Below, one piece after another: positions 1-8,538 of a DNA stretch of 64,000 nt; position 1 is the stretch's first letter, and each line of letters opens with the position of its first letter. The stretch is from DASQEH01 sp038237745. GTDB lineage: Bacteria; Actinomycetota; Actinomycetes; Propionibacteriales; Nocardioidaceae. A program made the position numbers and the translations under genes. The stretch spans positions 248,001 to 312,000 of the forward strand of contig JBBRYJ010000001.1 in the NCBI GenBank assembly GCA_038237745.1, in the 5' to 3' direction. The notes under the pieces were generated by a model that ran no database searches, was not told where the DNA came from, and was given only the letters and a program-made list of their open reading frames with translations.

Positions 1-225
1 CATCCGGAACCCGACCGCCGCCGCGACGGCCGAGATGTAGATGAGCGCCGACTGGTTGACCATGTTGACGATCAACCGGTTCGCCGGTCGCGAGAAGATG
101 ACGCCCCAGAAGTCCCCCGGTGAGCTGCCCGACCAGGCGATGACGGCGCTGGTGATGGCCATCGCCGCGAGCAGTGCGACGACCGGGGCGAGCAGGCCGA
201 TCGCGGACCGTCTGAGGGTGCTCAC
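1..225 (-). CDS. ABC transporter permease, N-terminal part (BMP/nucleoside-type importer)
   Basis: This is the first 75 codons of an integral membrane permease; the rest lies beyond the window. The GTG start (223-225) overlaps the stop of the upstream ATPase gene by four bases (GTGA), so the two are translationally coupled. The visible part has a basic start (VSTLRRS), a long hydrophobic helix (residues about 8-30), a short polar stretch with SPGDFW, then a second hydrophobic segment ending AAVGFRM. That ending matches the AxxGFRxNLFNIG region of YufP/NupP-like permeases of BMP-family importers. The position after a substrate-binding protein and a double ATPase fits this. Substrate is inferred to be a nucleoside or similar compound. 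Confidence 0.75.
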   Translation of the reverse strand, partial: MSTLRRSAIGLLAPVVALLAAMAITSAVIAWSGSSPGDFWGVIFSRPANRLIVNMVNQSALIYISAVAAAVGFRM

Positions 226-1745
226 GTGACTCCCTCGCGGCCACCTGTCATCGCTGCCCCAAGGTCCTGAGGCGTCACCTTGCCCGGGTCGAACTCGCCT
301 ACCAGAGCGCCCCTCAGGATCACCTCGATGCGGTTCGAGAGCCCGATCAGCTCGTCGAGGTCGGCGGAGACGAGCAGCACCGCGAGACCTTCACGCTGAG
401 CCTTCTTGATGTGCTCCCAGATGGCCGCCTGTGCGCCGACGTCGACCCCGCGGGTCGGATGTGACGCGATCAGCAGCACCGGATCCCCGCTCATCTCCCG
501 GCCGACCACAAGCTTCTGCTGGTTCCCACCCGACAGAGCCCGGGACAAGGTATCGATGCCGGGGGTCCTGACGTCGTACTCACCGACGATACGGTCGGTG
601 TCGGCTCGCGCCCCCGCCCGGTCTATCCACTGCCCTCGGACACACGGTGGCCTGGTCTGGTGCCCGAGGACGCGGTTCTCCCACAGCGGGGCGTCCAGGA
701 GCAGCCCGTGGCGTTGGCGGTCCTCGGGTATGTAGCCGATTCCCGCTTCGCGACGTCGGCGGGTAGCCCACCTCGTGATCTCGTCGGCTCCCAGTGAGAT
801 CCGGCCCGCGGTGGGCACTCTCATCCCCATGATCGTCTCCACGAGCTCGGCCTGGCCGTTGCCCTCGACGCCGGCGATCCCCAGCACCTCGCCACAGCAG
901 ATCCGCAGCGAGACGTCGCTGAGGAGGTCGCGGCCCCGGGTGTCGGTGAGGGTCACCCCTGACAGCTCGAGCCGGACCTCGGCCGTCGCCGCCGACTCAT
1001 CAGTCTGAGGAGAAGGTAGCTCGGAGCCGACCATGAGCTCCGCGAGCTCGTGCTCGGTGATCTCATCGGGCTTCGCCGCGCCCACCGTCGTGCCCTGCCT
1101 CATCACGGTGATGTCGTCGGCCACGTCGAGCACCTCGTCCAACTTGTGAGAGATGAACAGGATCGTGTGCCCCTCCTCCCTGAGCTCGCGCAGGTTCTCG
1201 AACAACGCGTCGACCTCCTGCGGGACCAACACAGCGGTCGGCTCGTCGAGGATGATGATGGTGGCGCCGCGGTAGAGGACCTTGAGGATCTCGACCCGCT
1301 GCCGGTCGCCCACACCCAGGTCCTCAACCAGGGCGTCCGGATCGAGACCGAAGCCGTACCTCGCGGAGATCTCCGTCAACGCCTCACGAGCCCGGTCGCC
1401 GATGCCGTGCAGCTTCTCGGCACCGAGAACGATGTTCTCCAGCACTGTGAGGTTGTCGGCGAGCATGAAGTGCTGGAACACCATCCCGATGCCATGTGCG
1501 ATGGCGTCGGTCGGAGAGCTGAACGAGACCTGTTCGCCGTCGATGCGGATCGTGCCGTCGTCTGGCTTCTGGACGCCATAGAGGATCTTCATCAGCGTGG
1601 ACTTGCCCGCGCCGTTCTCCCCGATCAGGGCATGCACGGTGCCGCCCCGGATAGTGATGTCAACGTCATGGTTGGCGACCACCCCTGGGAAGCGTTTCCC
1701 GATGCCTTGCAGCAGCACCTCGTTGCGCGTCGCCGTGGACGTCAT
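222..1745 (-). CDS. ABC transporter ATP-binding protein, two fused ATPase domains (nucleoside/BMP type)
   Basis: This 507-residue protein powers the importer encoded on either side. Two ATPase domains are fused. The first has Walker A GENGAGKST (about residues 42-50), a divergent signature LGVGDRQR and Walker B IIILDEPTAVL. The second has signature LSGGNQQKLVVGREM and a degenerate Walker B (LLIASHPTRGVDVGA) in which the usual Asp-Glu is replaced. Domain order and length are those of the YufO/NupO and RbsA/MglA families. It lies 92 bp after the BMP lipoprotein gene and overlaps the permease gene by four bases, so it is the middle gene of an importer operon. The weak second site suggests asymmetric ATP hydrolysis, as known for this family. 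Confidence 0.9.
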   Translation of the reverse strand: MTSTATRNEVLLQGIGKRFPGVVANHDVDITIRGGTVHALIGENGAGKSTLMKILYGVQKPDDGTIRIDGEQVSFSSPTDAIAHGIGMVFQHFMLADNLTVLENIVLGAEKLHGIGDRAREALTEISARYGFGLDPDALVEDLGVGDRQRVEILKVLYRGATIIILDEPTAVLVPQEVDALFENLRELREEGHTILFISHKLDEVLDVADDITVMRQGTTVGAAKPDEITEHELAELMVGSELPSPQTDESAATAEVRLELSGVTLTDTRGRDLLSDVSLRICCGEVLGIAGVEGNGQAELVETIMGMRVPTAGRISLGADEITRWATRRRREAGIGYIPEDRQRHGLLLDAPLWENRVLGHQTRPPCVRGQWIDRAGARADTDRIVGEYDVRTPGIDTLSRALSGGNQQKLVVGREMSGDPVLLIASHPTRGVDVGAQAAIWEHIKKAQREGLAVLLVSADLDELIGLSNRIEVILRGALVGEFDPGKVTPQDLGAAMTGGREGVT

Positions 1746-1837
1746 GGCCCTCCCTCGATCACGGTCGGTCGTCGAGAAGCACGAACTCGCGACGAACGCT
1801 ATCGCGCCGCCCCGAGTCCATCACCTCGACCGACCCG

Positions 1838-2929
1838 CTATGACGAGGGAACAGTCGGCACCTTGATGGCGCCCTCCTTGATCTTTGCTGAGAAGGCGTC
1901 GAGCTGGGGCTTGATGTCATCGATGAACCCACCCGACGTGGCGTACCCGACGCCGTTCTTCTTCAGGTCGTACGTCTGATAACCCGTAAGGGGCTTCTTG
2001 TCCGCGACCGACTTGACCATGTCGAATGTCGCGACGTCTACCCGCTTCAGTGCCGACGTCAGGATGTGCGGCTGCTGCTCAGCGCTGGCACTCACATACT
2101 GGTCGGAGTCGACGCCGATGGCCCATTTCCCGGCACCTGCGTCGACCGCAGCGTCGAAGACACCGGAACCAGAAGCGCCGGCGACGGCGTACACGATGTC
2201 CGCACCCTTGTCGTACTCCCCCGCAGCCGCTGCCTTGCCGCCGGCCGGGTCGTTGAAGCCGGACAGGTCAGACTCCTCGATGTACTTGGTCTGCACCGTG
2301 ATCTTGGGGTTGACCGCTTTGACTCCCGCCGTGTATCCAGCCTCGAACGCCTTGATCAGGTCGACGTGCACCCCGCCTACGAAACCGACGTTGTCGGTCT
2401 TCGTCTTCAGGGCAGCGGCGACACCGACGAGGAAGGAGCCCTGTTCGGCGGCGAAGTCCAGATAGGCCACGTTGTCGTTCGTCGCCTTGTCAGGGTCGAA
2501 ACCATCGATGACCCCGAAGCTGATGTCCGGGTAGTCCGGCGCGACCGCGTTGACCGAGTCGCTGTAGGAGAAGCCGACGCCGATGATCGGGTTCGCGCCG
2601 GCCTCGGCCAGGCTCCGGAGGCGATCCTCGCGGGCGGACTCCGGCTCGTTGAGCTGCGCCTCACCTACGACGCACGTTGCGTTGAGATCGGTTGCGGCCT
2701 TCTTCATTCCCACAATGGCCGAGTCGTTGAACGAGTGGTCACCCTGTCCACCGACGTCGAAGGCAATGCCGACCTTGGGTCCGTCGCCGCTCAGGGCGTT
2801 GCAGTCGAGTGCGCCTGACGAGGTACTGCTGCCACCACCACCGCTGTCCGACGGACTGCTCTTGGCGCATCCGGCCAGGGTGAGAACGGCAGCGGCCGAA
2901 ACGGCCGCGATCTTGGTCCACCGACGCAA
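1838..2929 (-). CDS. BMP-family substrate-binding lipoprotein of ABC importer
   Basis: This extracytoplasmic binding protein (about 363 residues) starts with a lipoprotein signal peptide: LRRWTK, a hydrophobic core, then lipobox LAGC. I chose a TTG start (2927-2929) because a strong Shine-Dalgarno GGAAGGAG lies five bases before it; an ATG at 2968 would add 13 residues and lacks such a site. The mature part opens with a Ser/Gly-rich linker and then the PBP1 fold typical of Bmp/PnrA proteins (VGIAFDVGGQGDHSFND, IIGVGFSYSDSV, GVIDGF). It is first in the importer operon. The family binds purine nucleosides in characterised members; the actual ligand here is inferred. Confidence 0.88.
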   Translation of the reverse strand: MRRWTKIAAVSAAAVLTLAGCAKSSPSDSGGGGSSTSSGALDCNALSGDGPKVGIAFDVGGQGDHSFNDSAIVGMKKAATDLNATCVVGEAQLNEPESAREDRLRSLAEAGANPIIGVGFSYSDSVNAVAPDYPDISFGVIDGFDPDKATNDNVAYLDFAAEQGSFLVGVAAALKTKTDNVGFVGGVHVDLIKAFEAGYTAGVKAVNPKITVQTKYIEESDLSGFNDPAGGKAAAAGEYDKGADIVYAVAGASGSGVFDAAVDAGAGKWAIGVDSDQYVSASAEQQPHILTSALKRVDVATFDMVKSVADKKPLTGYQTYDLKKNGVGYATSGGFIDDIKPQLDAFSAKIKEGAIKVPTVPSS

Positions 2930-3052
2930 GACGACTCCTTCCACAGGGCGCGCGACGTGGATCGGCACGCATGCAGGTCGAATGCTAATGCAGCCGAGCC
3001 GCGGTAGGACCAGTCGAAACGTTCCACCGGCACGCCGATATCGCTTTGTGAC

Positions 3053-4252
3053 CTACCGCCGGGCCGTCGACACGGCGAAACTGCTGAAGAGCCTGACGCC
3101 GACCCCGATCGCGGCCTCGTCGATGTCAAAGCTTCCGCGATGGAGGTCACCGCCGTCGGCGGCCTCCTGTCTGCGGACGCCGAGCCGGACGAGCGCTCCT
3201 GGCGTTCGCTGGAGGATCCAGGCGAAGTCCTCCCCGCCGAGGCTCTGGTCGGTGGTGGTGACTCGTGCCGTCCCGAAGACGTCTCGCGCAACGGCTCGCA
3301 TCAGGTCCGTCGACACCTCGTCATTGACGCACGGTGGGACGCTCTTGTGCATGTCGACCTCCACGTCGACTCCGTACGGAGACGCGAGCGACCTGACCAG
3401 TCCCGGCACCACCGTATGGGCGGACTCCCAGACGCGCGAGTCGAGGCAGCGGAGCGTCCCCTCGACGAAGCCCTCGTTCGGGATCGCGTTGGCCACGCCA
3501 CCTGAGTGGACCTGACCCCACACGACGCTGAGTCCGGCCCTCGGGTCGGCGACCCGGGACAGCAGCCCGGGAAGCTCCGTGATGACCGCGCCGAGCGCAT
3601 ACACCAGGTCGGCGGTGAGGTGCGGGCGCGCGGTGTGGCCGCCCGGGCCCCGCATCATCACCCTGATCCGGTCTGCACCCGCGGTGATGGCACCGGACCT
3701 GAAGCCGAGCTTGCCGACCTCGAGCCTCGGGTCGCAGTGCAGGGCGAAGACACGCTGCAGTGAGTCGACCTCCCCGTCAGCCAGGACGTCGAGCGAGCCA
3801 CCCGGCGTCAGCTCCTCTGCCGGCTGGAAGATGAGCCGGACCGAGCGGTGAAGCAGGTCGAGCCGGCGCAGCTCCGCGAGCACCAGAGCGGTGCCGAGCA
3901 CTGTAGCCGTGTGGGCGTCGTGGCCGCACGCGTGACAGATGCCGTCGCGGCGGGAGCGGTACGGAACGTCCTTGACGTCTTGTAGGGGAAGCGCGTCGAT
4001 ATCGGCCCGGAAGCCTAGCAGCGGAACTTCGCCCGTCGTCCCGATCACGTCGCAGACCAGTCCCGTCCCGACGGAGAGGATCCGAGGCTCGAGCCCGGCT
4101 TCGTGCAGCCGCTCGGCGATCGACGCCGTCGTGAGGTGCTCCTCGTGCCCGAGCTCGGGCTGCTGGTGCAGCGAGCGCCGGAACTCGATGAGCTCGGCCT
4201 CGAGACTCTTGGTCTGGCGGTCGATCTCGTCACGGACCTCGGGCGCGAGCAT
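3053..4252 (-). CDS. M20-family amidohydrolase (N-acyl amino acid / hippurate hydrolase type)
   Basis: This 399-residue protein is a metal-dependent cytosolic amidohydrolase of peptidase family M20D. Visible signatures are HQQPELGHEE near residue 30, the metal motif CHACGHDAHTA (about 107-117), FQPAEE with the general-base Glu (about 140), a dimerisation domain with GPGGHTARPH, and a late GGEDFAW. This order and length are usual for hippurate/IAA-amino acid/N-acetyl amino acid hydrolases. It lies 34 bp downstream of the acyl-CoA mutase gene on the same strand and precedes the importer operon. It could deacylate imported or internal N-acyl amino acids; the substrate cannot be read from sequence. 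Confidence 0.88.
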   Translation of the reverse strand: MLAPEVRDEIDRQTKSLEAELIEFRRSLHQQPELGHEEHLTTASIAERLHEAGLEPRILSVGTGLVCDVIGTTGEVPLLGFRADIDALPLQDVKDVPYRSRRDGICHACGHDAHTATVLGTALVLAELRRLDLLHRSVRLIFQPAEELTPGGSLDVLADGEVDSLQRVFALHCDPRLEVGKLGFRSGAITAGADRIRVMMRGPGGHTARPHLTADLVYALGAVITELPGLLSRVADPRAGLSVVWGQVHSGGVANAIPNEGFVEGTLRCLDSRVWESAHTVVPGLVRSLASPYGVDVEVDMHKSVPPCVNDEVSTDLMRAVARDVFGTARVTTTDQSLGGEDFAWILQRTPGALVRLGVRRQEAADGGDLHRGSFDIDEAAIGVGVRLFSSFAVSTARR

Positions 4253-4286
4253 GCCCCCATCTTCCCATCCGTGTCGGCGTTGTCGG

Positions 4287-5867
4287 TCAGAACGCGTCGG
4301 GCGGTTGGTAGACGCCCCAGATCTCGCGCAACGCGTCGCAGACCTCGCCCACCGTTGCTCGCGCCGCCAACGCCGCCTTCATCGGCCGGAGAATGTTGTC
4401 GCTGCCCTGCGCAGCCGACCGCAGGGAGTCGAGCTGGCGGTCGACCTCGCTCGTGTCGCGGTTCGACCGGAGCGTGGCCAGCCTCTCGGCCTGCTCCGCC
4501 TCGATCGCCGGGTTCACCTCCAGCAGCTCGTAGGGGTCGTCGACGTCGACGGTGAAGCGGTTGACCCCGACCACGGTTCGCTGGGTGTCGTCGATCTCCT
4601 GGGCGATCCGGTACGCCGACTTCTCGATCTCGTTCTTCTGGAACCCGGCCTCGATGGCCGCAACCGCACCGCCACGGTCCTCGACCGCGGCCATCAGTTC
4701 GCGTGCGGACCGTTCGACGTCGTCGGTGAGGGACTCCATGGCGTACGAGCCCGCGAACGGGTCGACGGTCGCCGTCACGTCCGTCTCGTAGGCCAGCACC
4801 TGCTGGGTGCGCAGTGCCAAGCGGGCCGCCTTCTCGGTCGGCAGGCCGATCGCCTCGTCGAAGGAGTTGGTATGGAGGGACTGAGTGCCGCCCAGCACCG
4901 CCGCGAGCGCTTGCACGGCGACCCTGACGAGGTTGACCTCGGGCTGTTGGGCGGTGAGCTGGACACCCGCGGTCTGGGTGTGAAAGCGAAGCATGTGCGA
5001 CCTCGGGTCCTTGGCTCCGAAGTCGTCACGCATCACCTCCGCCCAGATGCGCCGTGCGGCGCGGAACTTGGCCACCTCCTCGAGCAGGCTCGTACGGGAG
5101 ACGAAGAAGAAGGCGAGGCGAGGCGCGAACTCGTCGACGCTCTGGCCCGACTCGATCGCGGCCCGGACGTACTCGATCCCGTTCGCCAGCGTGAAGGCGA
5201 TCTCCTGTACGGGGGTCGCCCCCGCCTCGGCCATGTGGTAGCCCGAGATGGAGATGGTGTTCCAGCGCGGCATCTCCTGGCGACAGTAGGTGAACAAGTC
5301 GGTGACCAACCGTAGCGACTGCTTCGGCGGGTAGATGTAGGTGCCTCGGGCGATGTACTCCTTGAGCACGTCGTTCTGCGTCGTCCCGGTGAGCCGGGCG
5401 CCAGGAACGCCCTGGTCCTCCCCGACCAGCTGATACAGCAGCATCAGTATCGCGGCCGGCGCGTTGATCGTCATCGAGGTCGACACCGAGTCGAGCGGGA
5501 TGTCGTCCAGCAGTAGGCGCATGTCGTCGAGCGAGTCGATCGCCACGCCCACCTTGCCGACCTCTCCGTGTGCGATGGCCGAGTCGGAGTCGTAGCCCAT
5601 CTGGGTCGGCAGGTCGAACGCCACGGAGAGGCCCGTCGTGCCGGCGGACGTCAGCTGGTGGTACCGCCGATTGCTCTCGACTGCCGTGCCGAAGCCGGCA
5701 TACTGGCGCATCGTCCACGGCCGGCCCATGTACATCGACTCGTAGACCCCACGCGTGTAGGGAAAGGAGCCTGGTCTGCCGAGCTTCGAGTCGACATCCC
5801 AGCCCTCGAGCGACGCTGGCCCATAGACCGGCTCGAACGGCAGACCGGACTCCGTGATTCGACTCAT
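4287..5867 (-). CDS. acyl-CoA mutase large (substrate-binding) subunit, B12 domain absent
   Basis: This 526-residue protein is the TIM-barrel subunit of an adenosylcobalamin-dependent acyl-CoA mutase. It shows RPWTMRQYAGF, GLSVAFDLPTQMGYDSD, TTQNDVLKEYIARGTYIYPP, SISGYHMAEAGA and GGTQSLHTNSFDEA. The Tyr in RQYAGF and the Arg in IARGTYIYP match positions that bind the carboxylate in methylmalonyl-CoA mutase, whereas isobutyryl-CoA mutase is known to differ there; this favours a dicarboxylyl-CoA substrate but does not prove it. The protein ends about 15 residues after the TIM domain (IWGVYQPPDAF), so the cobalamin domain must come from another polypeptide. The candidate is encoded at 60305-60703. 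Confidence 0.88.
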   Translation of the reverse strand: MSRITESGLPFEPVYGPASLEGWDVDSKLGRPGSFPYTRGVYESMYMGRPWTMRQYAGFGTAVESNRRYHQLTSAGTTGLSVAFDLPTQMGYDSDSAIAHGEVGKVGVAIDSLDDMRLLLDDIPLDSVSTSMTINAPAAILMLLYQLVGEDQGVPGARLTGTTQNDVLKEYIARGTYIYPPKQSLRLVTDLFTYCRQEMPRWNTISISGYHMAEAGATPVQEIAFTLANGIEYVRAAIESGQSVDEFAPRLAFFFVSRTSLLEEVAKFRAARRIWAEVMRDDFGAKDPRSHMLRFHTQTAGVQLTAQQPEVNLVRVAVQALAAVLGGTQSLHTNSFDEAIGLPTEKAARLALRTQQVLAYETDVTATVDPFAGSYAMESLTDDVERSARELMAAVEDRGGAVAAIEAGFQKNEIEKSAYRIAQEIDDTQRTVVGVNRFTVDVDDPYELLEVNPAIEAEQAERLATLRSNRDTSEVDRQLDSLRSAAQGSDNILRPMKAALAARATVGEVCDALREIWGVYQPPDAF

Positions 5868-5905
5868 CGCAGCAGCGTACGACGCGCCTCACGACCGCCC
5901 AGTCG

Positions 5906-6846
5906 TCAGGCGGGCAGGGACTCGTGGTTGCCGCCGGAGACAACCACGACGACAGTCTCACCCCGGCCTACCCCCACCTGGCCACCGAGGACGGCGGCGA
6001 GCGCGACACAGGCGCCCGGCTCGGCGAGTACGCGCAGCCGGCGCCAGAGGAACCGCCTGGCATCGAGAATCGCGTCCTCTTCCACGAGAACCGAAGTCGT
6101 CGAGGAGTCGCGGGCCGCCTCGAAGGCGATCTCACCGGCTGCTGGTGCGCCGAGAGAGTCCACCGTGACACCACCGACCGCCGTCGCGACGGAGTGTCCG
6201 GCACGTAGGGCCGCATCCAGACTTGGGCACAGCGTTGGTTCGGCCGGCTGCACGTGTGCGATCCCCGCGAGGGCTGCGGCGAGCCCCGCGAAGAGTCCTC
6301 CTCCCCCGCAAGAGACGACGACCTGGTCTGCTTCGGGTACCTGCTCCTCCAGCTCCAGCCCGAGCGTCCCCGCGCCGCCCACGGTCTCGAACGTGTCGTA
6401 GGGGTGGACGAGCGGCACGCCCTCGGCTGCCGAGAACTCCAGACACGCCGCGAGGGCGTCCCTGACGAAGCCGTCGACGAAGTGGGCTCGTCCGCCGTAC
6501 TCCGCGATACGTGCGATCTTCGCCGGTGGCGCGTCACGGGGCACGAAGACGTCGGCCGCCATTCCCGAGAGCTGCGCCGCCCATGCGACGGCACCCGCGT
6601 GGTTGCCACCGGAGGCCGCACAGACGCCTGTGACACCCGGCTCGAAGGACAGCACCGAGTTCAGTGCCCCTCGGGCCTTGAAGGAGCCGCTGTGCTGCAT
6701 CAGCTCGAGCTTGAGCACGACCGTACCGTCGAGTCCGGTCTCGTTCGCCGCCAGCGTGAAGACGGGGTACGTCTGACACCCCGCCCGATCCGAAACGCCG
6801 CCGCCTCGACGTCCGGCCGGCGAGGCCTGCTGAGAGTCATCGCCAT
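5906..6846 (-). pseudogene. threonine/serine dehydratase-like PLP enzyme with apparent frameshift
   Basis: The body is a fold-type II PLP enzyme of the threonine/serine dehydratase family: PLP lysine in SGSFKARG, substrate loop ASGGNHAGAVAWAA, phosphate loop CGGGGLFAG and terminal VSGGN. The main reading frame has no ATG, GTG or TTG start before GTG at 6716-6718, which would remove about 40 N-terminal residues. The missing N-terminus is present in another frame: from ATG at 6844-6846 it reads RPDVEAAAFRIGRGVRRTP, the canonical start of this family. The frames join at a run of four bases (GGGG on the plus strand, 6764-6767); one extra base would restore a normal gene of about 313 residues. It is either a true frameshift or a sequencing error. 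Confidence 0.75.
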
Positions 6847-6865
6847 CGAGCCGCCGCCAGACGCC

Positions 6866-7960
6866 TCAGCGGGGGCGTCCGAGCAAGGCGCTCGCGACCA
6901 CGCCGGCGATCGCGCCGAAGACAGCGCTGCCCGGGTCGAACCGTGTCCCGACTGCAGCGCCGCGGGCGTCTACCCCTGCCACTGGCAGCCTTGCCTTGGC
7001 GTCCGCCTGGTCGGCGACGGCGACTGCCGCCTCCGACACGTCGGCTCGCCGGGCGACGGCATCGGGCGACCGATCGGACGTCATCGCCCACGAGGCGCCG
7101 TAGAGGACGAGTCGTGAGAAGTAGTTGATCCACACCACGAGGGTGACCGCGATGGCAAGCGGGGCGACTGCTGAACCCCCCACGCCATGGAGCAGGTTGA
7201 CGACGAGCAGCTTGAGCAGCTCGAACGCGACCGCCCCTAGCAGAGCCCCCTGCAGAAGGGGTCGCGCCGAGAGGGTCGGTTTGCCCAAGAGCCTGTACAT
7301 CACGAAGAACAGCAGGGTGCTCGCACACAGCCCGAGCGCTATCCCGACGGCCCAGACCAGAGGCTGTCCTATCGCCGAGCCCTTGAGCCCTACCCAGCTG
7401 AGGATGGTCCCGGTCCAACCCTGAACCGCGCCTGCGATGCCGACCGAGACGATCATCACCAGGCCCAGGATCGCCAGCACGACGAGGTCGGTCAGCTTCC
7501 CGACGAAGAAGTTCCCCTGACGGTACCTGGGCACTCGGAAGGTGTCCTGTAACGCCGTACGCAGACCGGACAGCCAGCCGAGCCCCGCGTACAGCAGTCC
7601 GGCGAAGCCGATGAGGCCGGCCGTGGTCTTGGCACCTTCGATGTCTCTCAGACTGATCGTGCCTGGATCGCCATTGGGACTCACCACTCCCGGGAACACC
7701 TGCTCGACGGCCGTGACGAGGGAGTCCCTGGCGTCCGGGTACGCGACGCTGACATAGCCGATCACGGCAAACCCGAGCGCGAGGATGGGAAAGAACGACA
7801 GGAACCCGAAGTACGTCACGGCGCCCGCCAGGACGCTGCCCTGTACCTCTCCGTAGTGCTCGTTCATACCGATGACGTGATCGAGAACCGGGTATCGCCG
7901 ACGCAGTGCCTGGATGCGCGCCGTGATTCTGTCAATGAGGCTCCCGGACTGCTCTGCCAT
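6866..7960 (-). CDS. YihY/BrkB-family inner membrane protein
   Basis: This 364-residue integral membrane protein has the YihY/virulence-factor BrkB layout: a soluble N-terminus, then about six hydrophobic segments, with the typical first segment at LAGAVTYFGFLSFFPILALGFAVIG (given in part here as AGAVTYFGFLSFFP) and a late WINYFSRLVLYGA that matches the family's C-terminal Y-(F/S)R-xx-LYGA motif. The tail after about residue 305 is Ala-rich and probably cytoplasmic. Function of the family is not settled; it was once misnamed RNase BN. It starts nine bases after the RNA-ligase-like gene and sits 20 bp upstream of the broken dehydratase gene, in the trpS operon. Confidence 0.85.
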   Translation of the reverse strand: MAEQSGSLIDRITARIQALRRRYPVLDHVIGMNEHYGEVQGSVLAGAVTYFGFLSFFPILALGFAVIGYVSVAYPDARDSLVTAVEQVFPGVVSPNGDPGTISLRDIEGAKTTAGLIGFAGLLYAGLGWLSGLRTALQDTFRVPRYRQGNFFVGKLTDLVVLAILGLVMIVSVGIAGAVQGWTGTILSWVGLKGSAIGQPLVWAVGIALGLCASTLLFFVMYRLLGKPTLSARPLLQGALLGAVAFELLKLLVVNLLHGVGGSAVAPLAIAVTLVVWINYFSRLVLYGASWAMTSDRSPDAVARRADVSEAAVAVADQADAKARLPVAGVDARGAAVGTRFDPGSAVFGAIAGVVASALLGRPR

Positions 7961-7969
7961 GCCCGCCTC

Positions 7970-8515
7970 TTACCTCTCGTGCTGTCGTTGGACCGGATCC
8001 GCCGGAGCGTCATCGAGGACGTAGTCCGTCTCTGCACGCCAGAGCCCGTCGTCACCGTGCACGTAGAGGTGGAACGCGTCGACGTCGAAGGCGCAGTCGT
8101 AGTCCGCCAGCGTCTCGTAGGCACGGTCGAGCGCCTCCTCCTCGAGATGGTGGGCGATGGTCACGTGGGGATGGAACGGGAACGCAAGCTCCTGGGCCAA
8201 CGGCCCCTGCCGGGCATCCTCCGCCAACAGCTCACAGGCCGAGATCCCCTCCGTGACGTTGACGAAGACCACCGGCGAGATCGGCCGGAAGGTCGCCGTC
8301 CCGCGAAGACGAAGGCTGAACGCGCAATGGCGCTTGGCGACATCGGCGAGATGGGCGACCACCAGCTCAACGGCGTCGCCGACATCCGTCGGTGGCACCA
8401 GCGTGATGTGGGTCGGGACCACCTCGGCCTGTTGGTCGCCGAAGGAGGCACGGTACCGCTGCAGCTCTGTGGCGTACGGCTGCGGGATCGCGATCGCCAC
8501 GCCGATAGTGGACAC
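7970..8515 (-). CDS. 2'-5' RNA ligase-like (2H phosphoesterase) protein
   Basis: This 181-residue cytosolic protein belongs to the 2H phosphoesterase superfamily. Two catalytic HxT motifs are visible: THITLVPP near residue 36 and PHVTIAHHL near residue 118, the spacing expected for LigT/ThpR-like enzymes. Such proteins hydrolyse or join 2',3'-cyclic phosphates of RNA or nucleotides; the physiological substrate in actinobacteria is unknown. The gene begins 23 bp after trpS and ends nine bp before the YihY-type gene, so it is probably cotranscribed with trpS. Confidence 0.85.
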   Translation of the reverse strand: MSTIGVAIAIPQPYATELQRYRASFGDQQAEVVPTHITLVPPTDVGDAVELVVAHLADVAKRHCAFSLRLRGTATFRPISPVVFVNVTEGISACELLAEDARQGPLAQELAFPFHPHVTIAHHLEEEALDRAYETLADYDCAFDVDAFHLYVHGDDGLWRAETDYVLDDAPADPVQRQHER

Positions 8516-8538
8516 CTGCTGGACCTTATCCCCTCGGG

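Noticed and set aside
3939..5315. Long plus-strand open frame opposite the amidohydrolase and mutase genes
   Set aside because: Spans two well-supported minus-strand genes and has no family motifs; a typical GC-skewed codon-position shadow.
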